A stretch of DNA of 64,000 nucleotides from positions 124,001 through 188,000 of the forward strand of contig NZ_JAMOIM010000003.1 in the NCBI RefSeq assembly GCF_026130545.1, read 5' to 3'. Below, one piece after another: positions 27,107 through 36,335 of the stretch. The position numbers and the translations under genes are program-made. The stretch is from Lichenifustis flavocetrariae (GTDB lineage Bacteria; Pseudomonadota; Alphaproteobacteria; Rhizobiales; Beijerinckiaceae). Positions within the stretch are counted from its first letter, which is position 1, and each line of letters starts with the position of its first letter. Below the pieces are notes generated by a model, which had not been told where the DNA came from, did not search any database, and worked only from the letters and a program-made list of their open reading frames with translations.

Positions 27107-29518
27107 ATGCGGCTGATTGCCCGTTTCTTGGGATTTTTGTTCGCCACGGGCGCTCTGGTCTTCGTGATCGGCGCCGGGGCGGCCGCGCTTGCGATCTGGC
27201 ATTTCCAGCAGGATCTACCGGATTATACGCAGCTCAAGAATTACGAGCCGCCCGTGATGACCCGGGTGCATGCGGCCGATGGATCGATTCTCGCCGAATA
27301 TTCCCGCGAGCGACGCCTCTACCTGCCGTCGAGTGCCATTCCGCCCCTCGTGAAGGAAGCCTTCATCTCGGCCGAAGACAAGAATTTCTACACGCATAAC
27401 GGCGTCGATTTCGAAGGCATCGGCCGCGCCGTCATGGTGCTGGCGGAAGGCAACAAGCGGGCGCAAGGCGCCTCGACGATCACCCAGCAGGTCGCCAAGA
27501 ACTTCCTGCTGACGAACGAACGCTCCTTCACGCGCAAGATCCGCGAGGCCTTGCTGGCCTTCCGGATCGAATCCGCCTATCCGAAGGAAAAGATCCTCGA
27601 ACTCTATCTGAACGAGATTTATCTCGGTCTCGGCAATTACGGGGTCGCGGCCTCGGCCTTGAATTATTTCGGGAAGTCGGTGAGCGAACTCGACGTCGCC
27701 GAATGTGCCTATCTGGCGGCCCTCCCGAAGGGGCCGAACAACTACCAACCCTTCACCAAACATGACAAAGCGGTCGAGCGCCGCAACTGGGTCATCGACC
27801 GCATGGTCGAGAACGGCTACGTCGGCCGCGACGCCGGCGAGAAGGCGAAGCTCGAGCCGCTCGGCGTCAACCCTCGTGTGCTGACCCCGAATTCCTATGC
27901 GGCCGGCTATTTTGCCGAGGAAGTGCGTCGCGAGCTGAGCGATCGCTATGGCGAAAAGAAGCTCTACGAGGGCGGCCTCTCGGTACGCACGACGCTCGAT
28001 CCCAAGCTGCAGCTGATGGCCCGCAAGGCGCTGGTCGACGGCCTTGTCCGTTTCGACGAATCGAAGGGCTATCGCGGCGCCATCCGCCATGTCGACATCG
28101 GTGCCGATTGGGGCCTGCAGCTCGCCGACATCCCGATCCTGGGCGACGTTCAGCCCTGGCAATTGGCCGTGGTGCTCGACGCCAACGACCAGAGCGCCCG
28201 TATCGGCCTGCAACCGCCACGCGACAAGGCCGGCGACGTGGTGGCCCAGCGGATCACCGGCCAGCTCACCGCCGATGGTGTGAAGTGGACGCGGCGGAAC
28301 CTGCGGAGCCTCGTGTCATCCGGCGACGTGATCTATGTCGAGGCCGTCGACGGCAAGCCCGGGCAGTACCGGCTGCGTCAGGTGCCGGAGATTTCCGGGG
28401 CCATCGTGGCCATGGACCCCTATACGGGCCGCGTGTTCTCGATGGTGGGCGGGTTCTCGTTCGACCAGTCGGAGTTCAACCGCGCCACGCAGGCGCTGCG
28501 GCAGCCGGGCTCGTCGTTCAAGCCCTTCGTGTATGCGGCGGCCATCGACAACGGCTACACACCCTCCTCCATCGTGCTGGATGCGCCGATCGAGATCGAT
28601 CAGGGCCCGGGTCTCGGCATCTGGCGGCCGGCGAATGACGACGACGAGGGCTCAGGCCCCCATACGCTGCGCTACGGCGTCGAGCACTCGCGCAATCTGA
28701 TGACCGTGCGGCTCGCCAAGGATATCGGCATGCCGCTCATCGTCGAATATGCCAAGCGCTTCGGCATCTATGACGATATGCAGCCCGTCCTTTCCATGTC
28801 GCTCGGCGCCGGCGAGACGACCGTTCTGCGAATGGTGACCGCCTATTCAATGCTGGCCAACGGCGGCAAGCGGATCAAGCCGACGCTGATCGACCGCATC
28901 CAGGATCGCTGGGGCCACACGATCTACCGGCACGACGAACGCGAATGCGACGGCTGCGACGCGGAAAAATGGAGTGGCCAGCCCGAGCCGAAACTGATCG
29001 ACAAGCGCGAGCAGGTGCTCGATCCGCTGACGGCCTACCAGATCACCTCCATCATGGAAGGCGTCATCACCCGTGGGACCGGGCAGGCCGTGAAGGAACT
29101 CGGCCGTCACCTCGCGGGCAAGACCGGCACCACCAACGACGCCAAGGACGTCTGGTTCGTGGGCTATTCGGCCGATCTCGCGGTGGGCCTTTACCTCGGC
29201 TACGATCAGCCACGCTCGCTCGGCGCAACCGCCTACGCGGCCCAATATGCGGCGCCGGTCTTCCGCGACTTCATGAAAGCCGCGCTCGACGGCAAGCCCG
29301 ACGTTCCCTTCCGGGTGCCGCCGGGCATCAAGCTCATCTCGGTGGATCTGCGCTCGGGCATGCGATCGAGCGGCCAGGGCTCGATTCTGGAAGCCTTCAA
29401 GCCCGGCACCGCCCCACCCGACAGCTATTCGGTGATCGGCGACGCCAGCCCCAAGGCCTCAGCGGCGTCGCCGGACGCGGATCGGGCGGTCGGAAGCGGG
29501 ACCGGCGGCCTTTACTGA
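27107..29518 (+). CDS. Penicillin-binding protein 1A (bifunctional transglycosylase/transpeptidase)
   Basis: 803 residues. A short cytoplasmic start and one membrane helix (about 5-30) are followed by a GT51 domain with the catalytic Glu in ISAEDKNFYTHNGVD and GASTITQQVAKNF (about 90-135). The OB-like insert typical of PBP1A follows, then the transpeptidase domain with SxxK in RQPGSSFKPFVYAA (about 465), SRN in VEHSRNLMTV, and KTGT in LAGKTGTTNDAKD (about 671). It polymerises and cross-links peptidoglycan at the outer face of the inner membrane. A TTG at 27104 precedes the ATG by one codon; the ATG is preferred (AAGGCGAG upstream). Confidence 0.95.
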   Translation: MRLIARFLGFLFATGALVFVIGAGAAALAIWHFQQDLPDYTQLKNYEPPVMTRVHAADGSILAEYSRERRLYLPSSAIPPLVKEAFISAEDKNFYTHNGVDFEGIGRAVMVLAEGNKRAQGASTITQQVAKNFLLTNERSFTRKIREALLAFRIESAYPKEKILELYLNEIYLGLGNYGVAASALNYFGKSVSELDVAECAYLAALPKGPNNYQPFTKHDKAVERRNWVIDRMVENGYVGRDAGEKAKLEPLGVNPRVLTPNSYAAGYFAEEVRRELSDRYGEKKLYEGGLSVRTTLDPKLQLMARKALVDGLVRFDESKGYRGAIRHVDIGADWGLQLADIPILGDVQPWQLAVVLDANDQSARIGLQPPRDKAGDVVAQRITGQLTADGVKWTRRNLRSLVSSGDVIYVEAVDGKPGQYRLRQVPEISGAIVAMDPYTGRVFSMVGGFSFDQSEFNRATQALRQPGSSFKPFVYAAAIDNGYTPSSIVLDAPIEIDQGPGLGIWRPANDDDEGSGPHTLRYGVEHSRNLMTVRLAKDIGMPLIVEYAKRFGIYDDMQPVLSMSLGAGETTVLRMVTAYSMLANGGKRIKPTLIDRIQDRWGHTIYRHDERECDGCDAEKWSGQPEPKLIDKREQVLDPLTAYQITSIMEGVITRGTGQAVKELGRHLAGKTGTTNDAKDVWFVGYSADLAVGLYLGYDQPRSLGATAYAAQYAAPVFRDFMKAALDGKPDVPFRVPPGIKLISVDLRSGMRSSGQGSILEAFKPGTAPPDSYSVIGDASPKASAASPDADRAVGSGTGGLY

Positions 29519-29613
29519 AAGCGCCGCTTCTCTCGCTTTGATCGGGAAGGCGTGTTAACCCGCGCCTGCGGTCCGCCTAGGGCCCGCTTGCGAAGGGGTG
29601 CGACGAGACGTTC

Positions 29614-30363
29614 ATGGCCGATATATTCCGCGAAGTCGACGAAGAGGTCCGCCAGGATCGGGTTCAGCTTTGGCTGGCCCGGTATTGGGGCTGGCTGCTC
29701 GTCGTCGGCCTGTTGATCGTCGCGGTAGCCGGCGGCTGGCGTGCCTATGAGTACTGGACAACCCAGAACGAGCAGATCTCAGGCGGCGAGTATCTCGATG
29801 CGCTGAAGCTGGCGCGGGACGGCAAGGGCGCTGAGACGATTGCGAAACTGGACGAGCTCGCCAAGACCGGCACACCTGGTTATCGCGTGCTGGCGCGGAT
29901 CCGGGCTGCTGCGCAACTCGGGCTGACCGACGCGGCCGGCGGCGCGAAGGCGTTCGATGCCGTGGCGGCGGACCCCTCGGTCGACCCCGCGCTCCAGGAT
30001 GTCGCTCGCCTGCGGGCTGCCGCGTTGCTGCTCGACACGCTCGACATGAAGGCGCTGCGGCAGCGGCTGGAACCACTGGCCGACACCAACAGCGCGCTGC
30101 GAAATCCCGCCCGTGAACTTCTCGCCCTAGCGGCCCTGAAGGCGAACGATGCCGCGTCGGCCGCCCGCTTCCTTGACGCGATCATCACCGATCGGGCCGC
30201 GACACCTTCGGCGCGGCAGCGGGCCGAGGCTTTCCAGGCCCTCGCGCGGGACGCCAAGCCGGCGACACAGCCGACGGCCGCGGCGCCGGCAAGCGTGACG
30301 CCCGCTCCGGCATCGCCGCAGGTCCCCTCACCATCACCCCCTCCTGCCCCGGCCACACCGTGA
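29614..30363 (+). CDS. Membrane-anchored TPR-like protein (YfgM/TPR_21 family)
   Basis: 249 residues. An acidic cytoplasmic N-terminus ([18 protein letters not shown]) leads to one membrane helix at about 27-46 ([20 protein letters not shown]). A helical repeat domain follows (about 60-215), then a Pro/Ala tail. The family (YfgM) is an inner-membrane helper of periplasmic chaperones. It lies just before der, as in many bacteria, and its stop overlaps the der start by 4 bp (GTGA), which implies coupled translation. The bamB gene often found between the two is missing here. Confidence 0.85.
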   Translation: MADIFREVDEEVRQDRVQLWLARYWGWLLVVGLLIVAVAGGWRAYEYWTTQNEQISGGEYLDALKLARDGKGAETIAKLDELAKTGTPGYRVLARIRAAAQLGLTDAAGGAKAFDAVAADPSVDPALQDVARLRAAALLLDTLDMKALRQRLEPLADTNSALRNPARELLALAALKANDAASAARFLDAIITDRAATPSARQRAEAFQALARDAKPATQPTAAAPASVTPAPASPQVPSPSPPPAPATP

Positions 30364-31772
30364 CGCATTTCCGTGTCGCCATCATCGGCCGGCCGAATGT
30401 CGGCAAGTCCACCCTGTTCAACCGGCTCGTCGGCAAGAAGCTCGCGCTCGTCGATGACCAGCCCGGTGTCACGCGGGACAGGCGCGAAGGCGAGGCACGG
30501 CTCGGCGATCTCCGCTTCACGGTCATCGATACGGCCGGGCTCGACGAGGAGGGCGGCGCCGCGTCGCTGAACGGCCGGATGCGCGTCCAGACCGAAGCCG
30601 CCGTCGCCGACGCCGATGCGGTTTTCTTTCTCACCGACAGCCGCTCCGGCGTCATGCCGGCCGACCGGCACTTCGCCGATCTCGTCCGCCGCGCCGGCAA
30701 ACCGACGATCCTGATCGCCAACAAGGCCGAAGGCCGCGCCGGGACTGCCGGTGCCTACGAGGCCTTCGATCTCGGCCTGGGTGACCCGATCGCGCTCTCG
30801 GCCGAGCACGGCGAAGGCTTGGCGGAGCTCTTCTCCGCCTTACTGGAAGCACTTCCGGAGGCGACGAGCCAGGATGTGGCGGCGGACGACGAGACGCGCG
30901 TCCACCAGGAGTTCGAGGAGGAGGACGGCTCCGAACTCGACGTGACCAAGCCGGTCCGTATCGCGGTCGTGGGCCGTCCTAACGCGGGCAAGTCCACGCT
31001 GCTCAACGCCATTCTGGGCGAGGACCGTCTGCTGACCGGTCCCGAGCCCGGCATCACGCGCGATTCGATCGGTCTGACCTTCGAGTGGCACGGGCGGAGC
31101 CTGAAATTGTTCGACACGGCGGGCCTGCGCAAGCGTGCCCGCATCGACGACAAGCTCGAAAAACTCGCGGCCGCCGATGCCTTGCGGGCTGCCAAATTCG
31201 CCGAAGTCGTGATCCTCCTGCTCGACGCGACGATTCCATTCGAGAAGCAGGATCTCACGATCGCCGCTCTCGTCGAGCGCGAGGGACGCGGGCTCGTTAT
31301 CGGCCTCAACAAATGGGACCTCATCGAGTCGCGCGGCGCGACCCTCTCGACGCTGCGCGAGGACGCTGACCGCCTTCTGCCGCAGGTGAAAGGCATGCCG
31401 GTCGTTCCGGTCTCCGGCCTCAACGGCCAGGGCCTCGACAAGCTGATCGACGCGGCGCTGCAGGTGCAGGACGTCTGGAACCGGCGCATCGCCACCGCCC
31501 GCCTCAACCGCTGGCTGAATGGCGTGATCGACCAGACCCCACCACCCGCCGTCAGCGGCCGCCGCATCAAGCTGCGCTACATGACGCAACCCAAGGCCCG
31601 GCCGCCGACCTTCGTGCTGTTCGGCAACCAGCTCACCGACCTGCCGACCTCCTACCAGCGCTTCCTGGTCAATGGATTGCGGGAGGCCTTCGACCTTCCG
31701 GGCGTGCCGATCCGCCTGACGCTGAAGCAGGGCGAAAACCCTTACGACAAGCGGCGTGGCGGGAGGCGCTAA
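30360..31772 (+). CDS. der: Ribosome biogenesis GTPase Der (EngA)
   Basis: 470 residues from a GTG. Tandem GTPase domains: GRPNVGKST (about 10-18), DTAGLDE and NKAE for the first; GRPNAGKST (about 204-212), DTAGLRKRA and NKWD for the second. They are followed by the KH-like domain ending with [24 protein letters not shown], the hallmark C-terminus. Der acts in 50S subunit assembly and is essential in most bacteria. An acidic linker ([11 protein letters not shown]) joins the two G domains. Confidence 0.97.
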   Translation: MTHFRVAIIGRPNVGKSTLFNRLVGKKLALVDDQPGVTRDRREGEARLGDLRFTVIDTAGLDEEGGAASLNGRMRVQTEAAVADADAVFFLTDSRSGVMPADRHFADLVRRAGKPTILIANKAEGRAGTAGAYEAFDLGLGDPIALSAEHGEGLAELFSALLEALPEATSQDVAADDETRVHQEFEEEDGSELDVTKPVRIAVVGRPNAGKSTLLNAILGEDRLLTGPEPGITRDSIGLTFEWHGRSLKLFDTAGLRKRARIDDKLEKLAAADALRAAKFAEVVILLLDATIPFEKQDLTIAALVEREGRGLVIGLNKWDLIESRGATLSTLREDADRLLPQVKGMPVVPVSGLNGQGLDKLIDAALQVQDVWNRRIATARLNRWLNGVIDQTPPPAVSGRRIKLRYMTQPKARPPTFVLFGNQLTDLPTSYQRFLVNGLREAFDLPGVPIRLTLKQGENPYDKRRGGRR

Positions 31773-31979
31773 CGACCTGCCACTTAGAGGGCGATTCAAG
31801 GAGATGGTCCCGGCGCAGCCAGCGGGCGTGATCCAGGCCGGCTTGTGGCAGAATGCCAGTCTCGAACATGCCTAAGATGACTGAGCGCGGCGTTCCCTCT
31901 CGGACCACTGCGCGTTTGGCTGGGTCTGTCTTTTTGCAAGGCAGTTCTTAGCTTGGTGCGGAATTCAAGAACTTTATAC

Positions 31980-32432
31980 CTACTTCTCCACTGATGTGAT
32001 CTGATCGAGATTCGTGATCAAACGGGCCAGAAGGACAACAAGCTGCGCGGCCTCTGTGTCGGTGAAGCCATCAAGGGCATCCCTATTTCCCTGGTAAAGA
32101 GCGGCAACGGCTTCCGGAATCCGCGATAGCGTAGTCTCTGTCAAAGCTATGCGGCTGCTGCGCCCGTCATCAGGATCCGGGGTGCGCCGGATTAGTCCGT
32201 CCCGCTCCATCCTGGCCAGCATTTGTGCCATTGGCGGCTGTTCAACCCGTGCGAAGAGAGCAAGGTCGCGCTGTGTGTGCGCCCGGCCGTCCCGAAGCGC
32301 GACCAGCACTGGCAGATGGCCGACGCCGAAGCCAAGCGGCCGGAGACGGGCTTCACTCAGGCGGGCAAAGCCCCGCGCCGCGATACTGACCAGATGCCCA
32401 GGCGTTGACAGCACGTCCCATTTTTCACTCAT
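31980..32432 (-). CDS. MarR family transcriptional regulator
   Basis: 150 residues with a winged-helix core: SEARLRPLGFGVGHLPVLVALRDG, then the recognition region RVEQPPMAQMLARMERDGLIRR (about 67-88), followed by the wing PDPDDGRSSRIALTE. MarR proteins bind as dimers to short palindromes and are released by small phenolic or oxidising ligands. The ATG at 32432 has GGAGGTG directly upstream, better than the GTG two codons earlier. It is divergent from the NTF2-like gene, with an inverted repeat in the shared gap, which suggests it controls that gene and itself. Confidence 0.9.
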   Translation of the reverse strand: MSEKWDVLSTPGHLVSIAARGFARLSEARLRPLGFGVGHLPVLVALRDGRAHTQRDLALFARVEQPPMAQMLARMERDGLIRRTPDPDDGRSSRIALTETTLSRIPEAVAALYQGNRDALDGFTDTEAAQLVVLLARLITNLDQITSVEK

Positions 32433-32456
32433 TCGCACCTCCCTCCGTGACTAGAT

Positions 32457-32476
32457 ATATACGCACATATGTATAT
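32457..32476. promoter_or_regulatory. Inverted repeat, candidate MarR operator
   Basis: ATATAC (32457-32462) and GTATAT (32471-32476) flank GCACATAT in the gap between marR and the NTF2-like gene. Length, AT richness and position fit a MarR-type dimer site. There is no experimental support. Confidence 0.5.
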
Positions 32477-32538
32477 TATGTGGTAGCGCGGCATCGCGAT
32501 GCCGCGTGCTCATGGCTAGAAAAATACAAGGGGACAAC

Positions 32539-32916
32539 ATGCCGGACACCGACACGAAAACCATCCGCCGCCTTTACGACTGCTTCAACGCCCGGGATAT
32601 CGACGGTGTGCTCGTTATGCTGACCAATGATGTTGCCTGGGCAAACGGCATGGATGGTGGCTATGTGCAGGGCCACAAAGCGTTGCGCGAATATTGGACA
32701 CGGCAATGGGCGACGGTCAGCCCTCATGTCGAGCCAGTGGCTTTTGAAAGGACGGAGGATAGGGCTGTTGCCGTCGAAGTGATCCAGACGGTGCGTGATC
32801 TCAACGGGAAACCGCTACAGGGGCAGACCCATGGATTGAAGGACAGGACGGTGAGCCATGTCTTTCACCTCTCGGATGGCAAGGTCGCACGTTTCGACAT
32901 CAAAGAGTCAGCCTAA
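32539..32916 (+). CDS. Nuclear transport factor 2 (SnoaL-like) family protein
   Basis: 125 residues from the ATG at 32539 (AAGGGG upstream). The pattern TIRRLYDCFNARDIDGVLVMLTNDVAW at the N-terminus, then KALREYWTRQW and a C-terminal strand set ending HVFHLSDGKVARFDI, is that of the SnoaL-like cone fold. Members are small enzymes (isomerases, cyclases) or ligand-binding proteins, so function cannot be assigned. It is likely the target of the divergent MarR regulator. Confidence 0.8.
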   Translation: MPDTDTKTIRRLYDCFNARDIDGVLVMLTNDVAWANGMDGGYVQGHKALREYWTRQWATVSPHVEPVAFERTEDRAVAVEVIQTVRDLNGKPLQGQTHGLKDRTVSHVFHLSDGKVARFDIKESA

Positions 32917-33399
32917 GCTCCTGATGGCGCACTCAAGACATATGCGGTTTTCTGCGCGCCATCTCTTTGATTTTGGCGTTAATCACAAGGGGAGCCTGCC
33001 TGAACAAGGATGGCTCGACCGCTGCGATAATCATTGCTTCCGCGAACACCCCACCAAGCACAACGAGTGGCTCCAGTATTTATCTAGAGCGGCATTGGCA
33101 GGATGCCGCCCGGCCAGAAGCAGTGAGCGCAGAAGGGAGGAAAATCGCATTGCAGGCGAGCTAGATCCCGTTGGGTGCGGTCTTTAAGGTGACGTGTCAA
33201 CCGCTCCCAAGGCAAACGGGCGGTTTCTGTCGGATCAACCCCTATACCGCTGAGATAGCAAAGTTAAAAGGCCCGACAGAGCGCCGGGCAATAGCTTGCG
33301 CTAGCTGGCGAAGCCGCCGACCTCGGCAAGCTGCACAGGTCTGGTGCGAATGTCCGGAGCGGACCAGGCGGCCGGCGTCCGCCGCTAACCGCTTCCCGC
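32917..33399. other. Non-coding stretch, probable gene debris
   Basis: No convincing gene is present in these 483 bases. On the minus strand an in-frame run from 33079 to a TGA at 32933 reads like a hydrophobic protein end (VVLGGVFAEAMIIAAVEP, later VINAKIKEMARRKP) but is cut by a stop just upstream, as a decayed C-terminal fragment would be. A 5-bp hairpin (GCCCG/CGGGC) lies near 33270-33290. The stretch joins the marR/NTF2 pair to the next core gene. Confidence 0.4.
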
Positions 33400-34431
33400 C
33401 TAAGCCAGCATCTCTCGCACCATCGGCATCACCTTGCGGCCGTAGAGCTCGATGCAGCGCATCAGCTTCTCATGCGGCAGAGGTCCGGCGCTGTATTTGA
33501 GGTCGAAGCGGGAGAGTTCGAGCGCTTTGGCCGTCGACGCTATCTTACGCGCCACCGTTTCGGGCGAGCCGATATAGAGGGAGCCTCGGCCGGCCTCCTG
33601 GTCGAATTCGGCGCGCGACATGGGCGGCCAGCCCCGCTCGGCGCCGATATGGTCGCGCATCACCTTGTAGTCGGGCCAGAACTCGTCGAAGGCCTGCGCG
33701 TCGGTGTCGGCGACATAGCCGGGCGAATGGACCCCGATGGGCTTTCGCACCTTGCCGAGTTGCGCGAAGGCGCGACCGTAGAGGTCGACATAGGGTTGGA
33801 ACCGCTTCGGGTCGCCGCCGATGATGGCCAGCATCAGCGGAAGATCGTAGCGCGCCGCGCGCACCACCGATTCGGGGCTGCCGCCGACCCCGATCCAGGT
33901 GGTCAGGTGCCCGGTCTCGATCGGCGGGAAGACGCGCTGGTCATGCAGCGGCGGGCGCGTGGTCCCCTGCCACGTGACCGCCTCCTCGCTGATCAGCGCC
34001 GAAAAAAGATCGAGCTTGTCCTGGAACAGGGTTTCGTATTGCCGCAGGTCGAAGCCGAACAGGGGAAAGGATTCGGTGAACGAGCCGCGGCCGAGGATCA
34101 CTTCGGCGCGGCCGTTCGACAGGGCATTCAGCGTCGAAAAACGCTGGAACACCCGGATGGGATCGTCCGAACTGAGGACGGTCACGGCCGAACCGAGCCG
34201 GATGCGGGTCGTCTTCGCCGCCATCGCGGCCAGAACCACCTCGGGCGCCGAGACGGCGAAGTCGCCCCGATGGTGTTCCCCCACCCCGAAGAAGCTGAGC
34301 CCGACCTCATCGGCCAGGACGGCCTCCTCGACGAGGTTGCGGATCACCTGAGCGTGCGGCAGGAGACGGCCATCCGCGCCCCGCGTCACATCGCCGAACG
34401 TGTCGAGGCCGAATTCAAGGAGTTGCGGCAT
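33400..34431 (-). CDS. LLM class flavin-dependent oxidoreductase
   Basis: 343 residues with the luciferase-like TIM barrel: MPQLLEFGLDTFGD at the start, then EEAVLADEVGLSFFGVGEHH (about 35-55), RIRLGSAVTVLSSDDPIRVFQ (about 78-98) and WIGVGGSPESVVRAAR (about 185). Members are FMN- or F420-dependent monooxygenases or reductases; FMN is likely in an alphaproteobacterium. The ATG at 34431 starts directly at the first barrel strand. An upstream ATG at 34452 is possible; the frame further back to 34626 is not protein-like. The substrate is unknown. Confidence 0.88.
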   Translation of the reverse strand: MPQLLEFGLDTFGDVTRGADGRLLPHAQVIRNLVEEAVLADEVGLSFFGVGEHHRGDFAVSAPEVVLAAMAAKTTRIRLGSAVTVLSSDDPIRVFQRFSTLNALSNGRAEVILGRGSFTESFPLFGFDLRQYETLFQDKLDLFSALISEEAVTWQGTTRPPLHDQRVFPPIETGHLTTWIGVGGSPESVVRAARYDLPLMLAIIGGDPKRFQPYVDLYGRAFAQLGKVRKPIGVHSPGYVADTDAQAFDEFWPDYKVMRDHIGAERGWPPMSRAEFDQEAGRGSLYIGSPETVARKIASTAKALELSRFDLKYSAGPLPHEKLMRCIELYGRKVMPMVREMLA

Positions 34432-34604
34432 GGCGAGGGCTCGTCGTGTCATCGCCGCCGGAAGTCGGGCTGGCTCTCGGCGACGAGTAGAACGCGCGTC
34501 GTCCCGGTGCAAGATGGCCGCCGCGACCGCTCCGAGTCGCAATACCGAACCATGGAGCCCGCTTCCCGATTGATCGACGCGCCGCCGCAGCCTATTGGCA
34601 CCCG

Positions 34605-35726
34605 ATGATTCCCGCCCTGTCCACATTCCGCCGCATCGTCATCAAGGTCGGCTCCTCGCTCCTCGTCGATCGCGGCGCGGGCGAGGCCAAACGGGCCTGG
34701 CTCGAAGCGCTGGCCGACGATATCGGTGCCTTGCACGCGGGTGGCGCCGATGTGCTGGTGGTCTCGTCGGGCGCAATCGCTCTGGGGCGTACCGTGCTAC
34801 GTTCACCGCCCGGCGCCCTGAAGCTGGAGGACAGCCAGGCCGCCGCCGCCGTTGGTCAGATCGCGCTGTCCCGCCTTTGGGCAGAGGTTCTCGGCGCGCG
34901 GCGCATGACGGCCGGGCAGATCCTGCTGACGCTCGGCGACACGGAGGAGCGCCGCCGCTACCTCAATGCCCGCGCCACGCTCGGCCGCCTGCTCGCGCTG
35001 CGGGCGGTGCCGATCATCAACGAAAACGACACTGTGGCGACGAGCGAGATCCGCTACGGCGACAATGACCGCCTTGCGGCCCGCGTCGCCACGATGGCGA
35101 GCGCGGATCTGCTGGTCCTGCTGTCCGACATCGACGGACTCTACACCGCGCCGCCGCATCTCGACCCCGCCGCCAGCCTGATCCCGGTGGTGCCGCGCAT
35201 CGATGCGGCGATCGAGGCCATGGCGGGCGGGGCGGCCTCGGAATTCTCACGCGGCGGCATGCGCACCAAGATCGAGGCCGGCAAGATCGCGACGGCTGGC
35301 GGCACCCATATGGTGATCGCCGACGGCCGCGTGCCGCATCCGATCACGCGCATCCGCGACGGCGGCCGCTGCACCTGGTTCCTGACCCCGCAGACGCCTG
35401 TGGCGGCCCGGAAGATCTGGATCGCGGGTTCGCTCGAGCCGCGCGGAACGCTGACGATCGACGATGGCGCGGTGCGGGCGCTGCGGGGCGGCGCCAGCCT
35501 GCTCCCGGCCGGCGTCACACGCGTCGAAGGCCTGTTCTCGCGCGGGGACTGCGTGCGGATCGCCGACCCCCAGGGTTTCGAGATCGGGCGCGGCCTCGTA
35601 GCCTATGATTCGACCCATGCGGCGCAGCTTGAGGGCCGCAATTCCCGCGAGATCGAGGCGATCCTCGGGCAGCCCGGCCGTGCCGAGATGATCCACCGCG
35701 ACGACATGACGGTGCGGATGGAGTGA
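34605..35726 (+). CDS. proB: Glutamate 5-kinase
   Basis: 373 residues. An amino-acid-kinase domain has [11 protein letters not shown] (about 11-21), [11 protein letters not shown] and [22 protein letters not shown] (about 143-165); a C-terminal PUA domain spans about 280-355 ([25 protein letters not shown]). ProB phosphorylates glutamate in the first step of proline synthesis and is feedback-inhibited by proline. In many relatives it follows obgE and precedes proA; here it stands alone between an LLM oxidoreductase (divergent) and a DUF29 gene (convergent). Confidence 0.96.
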   Translation: MIPALSTFRRIVIKVGSSLLVDRGAGEAKRAWLEALADDIGALHAGGADVLVVSSGAIALGRTVLRSPPGALKLEDSQAAAAVGQIALSRLWAEVLGARRMTAGQILLTLGDTEERRRYLNARATLGRLLALRAVPIINENDTVATSEIRYGDNDRLAARVATMASADLLVLLSDIDGLYTAPPHLDPAASLIPVVPRIDAAIEAMAGGAASEFSRGGMRTKIEAGKIATAGGTHMVIADGRVPHPITRIRDGGRCTWFLTPQTPVAARKIWIAGSLEPRGTLTIDDGAVRALRGGASLLPAGVTRVEGLFSRGDCVRIADPQGFEIGRGLVAYDSTHAAQLEGRNSREIEAILGQPGRAEMIHRDDMTVRME

Positions 35727-35736
35727 GCCGTGACCG

Positions 35737-36297
35737 CTATCCGGCGTCATCCGGCTCTGGCAGGCTCAAGGGTGTGACAGGCTCGACACGGGTCTGACCC
35801 GAAGGCAAATCAATCAGGAACCGGCCCGGGAGAAACGCTGGGTTCCGCACCTGCTCCATCGTGAACTCGTGAGCGGCTGGAACGACCGTCGGGGCAAGAC
35901 CCGTTTCCAGGATCGCCAATATCCTCCCGTCGCGGCTGGCCTTGTCGAAGAGAGCCGGCAGGCGCGATCTGAGGCTCGGATTGTCCTCGAGGATGTCTTC
36001 GACATCCTGGCGTGCCCGCGCGATCGTGTTGGTCCAGCTCCGCGTCGCCCGCTCCGGCTGATGAGCCAGCTTCAGCAGGTGACAGATGATCTGCTTCAGA
36101 TGTGAGCGGAGGGCATTGGCTTCCGAGCGGCCCAATGACTCAAGCTCCTCAGCAATATTGTCGATATCCGCTTCCCGAAGCTGGCCACTTCGAAGCAGCT
36201 GTGCCTGATCCTGCGTCCATTGGTGGAAGTCCTCGTTATAGTTCGAGGACTTTCGGATGTTCTGTCCCATCGCACCGGTCCGATCCTGTGCAGCCAT
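35737..36297 (-). CDS. DUF29 domain-containing protein
   Basis: 186 residues from the ATG at 36297; an ATG at 36270 is also possible. The DUF29 pattern is clear: YNEDFHQWTQDQAQLLRSGQ, then IDNIAEELESLGRSEANALRSHL and the C-terminal half with RARQDVEDILEDNPSLR. DUF29 proteins are small helical proteins, abundant in cyanobacteria and present in alphaproteobacteria, with no known function. The gene follows selO with a 38-bp gap on the same strand, so the two are probably co-transcribed. Confidence 0.85.
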   Translation of the reverse strand: MAAQDRTGAMGQNIRKSSNYNEDFHQWTQDQAQLLRSGQLREADIDNIAEELESLGRSEANALRSHLKQIICHLLKLAHQPERATRSWTNTIARARQDVEDILEDNPSLRSRLPALFDKASRDGRILAILETGLAPTVVPAAHEFTMEQVRNPAFLPGRFLIDLPSGQTRVEPVTPLSLPEPDDAG

Positions 36298-36335
36298 GAT
36301 ATAATCGTAGCGAGTCGATTTCCACGGGACCGCGC

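Noticed and set aside
33472-34608. 378-codon plus-strand frame opposite the LLM oxidoreductase
   Set aside because: Antisense shadow; the minus strand has the luciferase-like barrel motifs.
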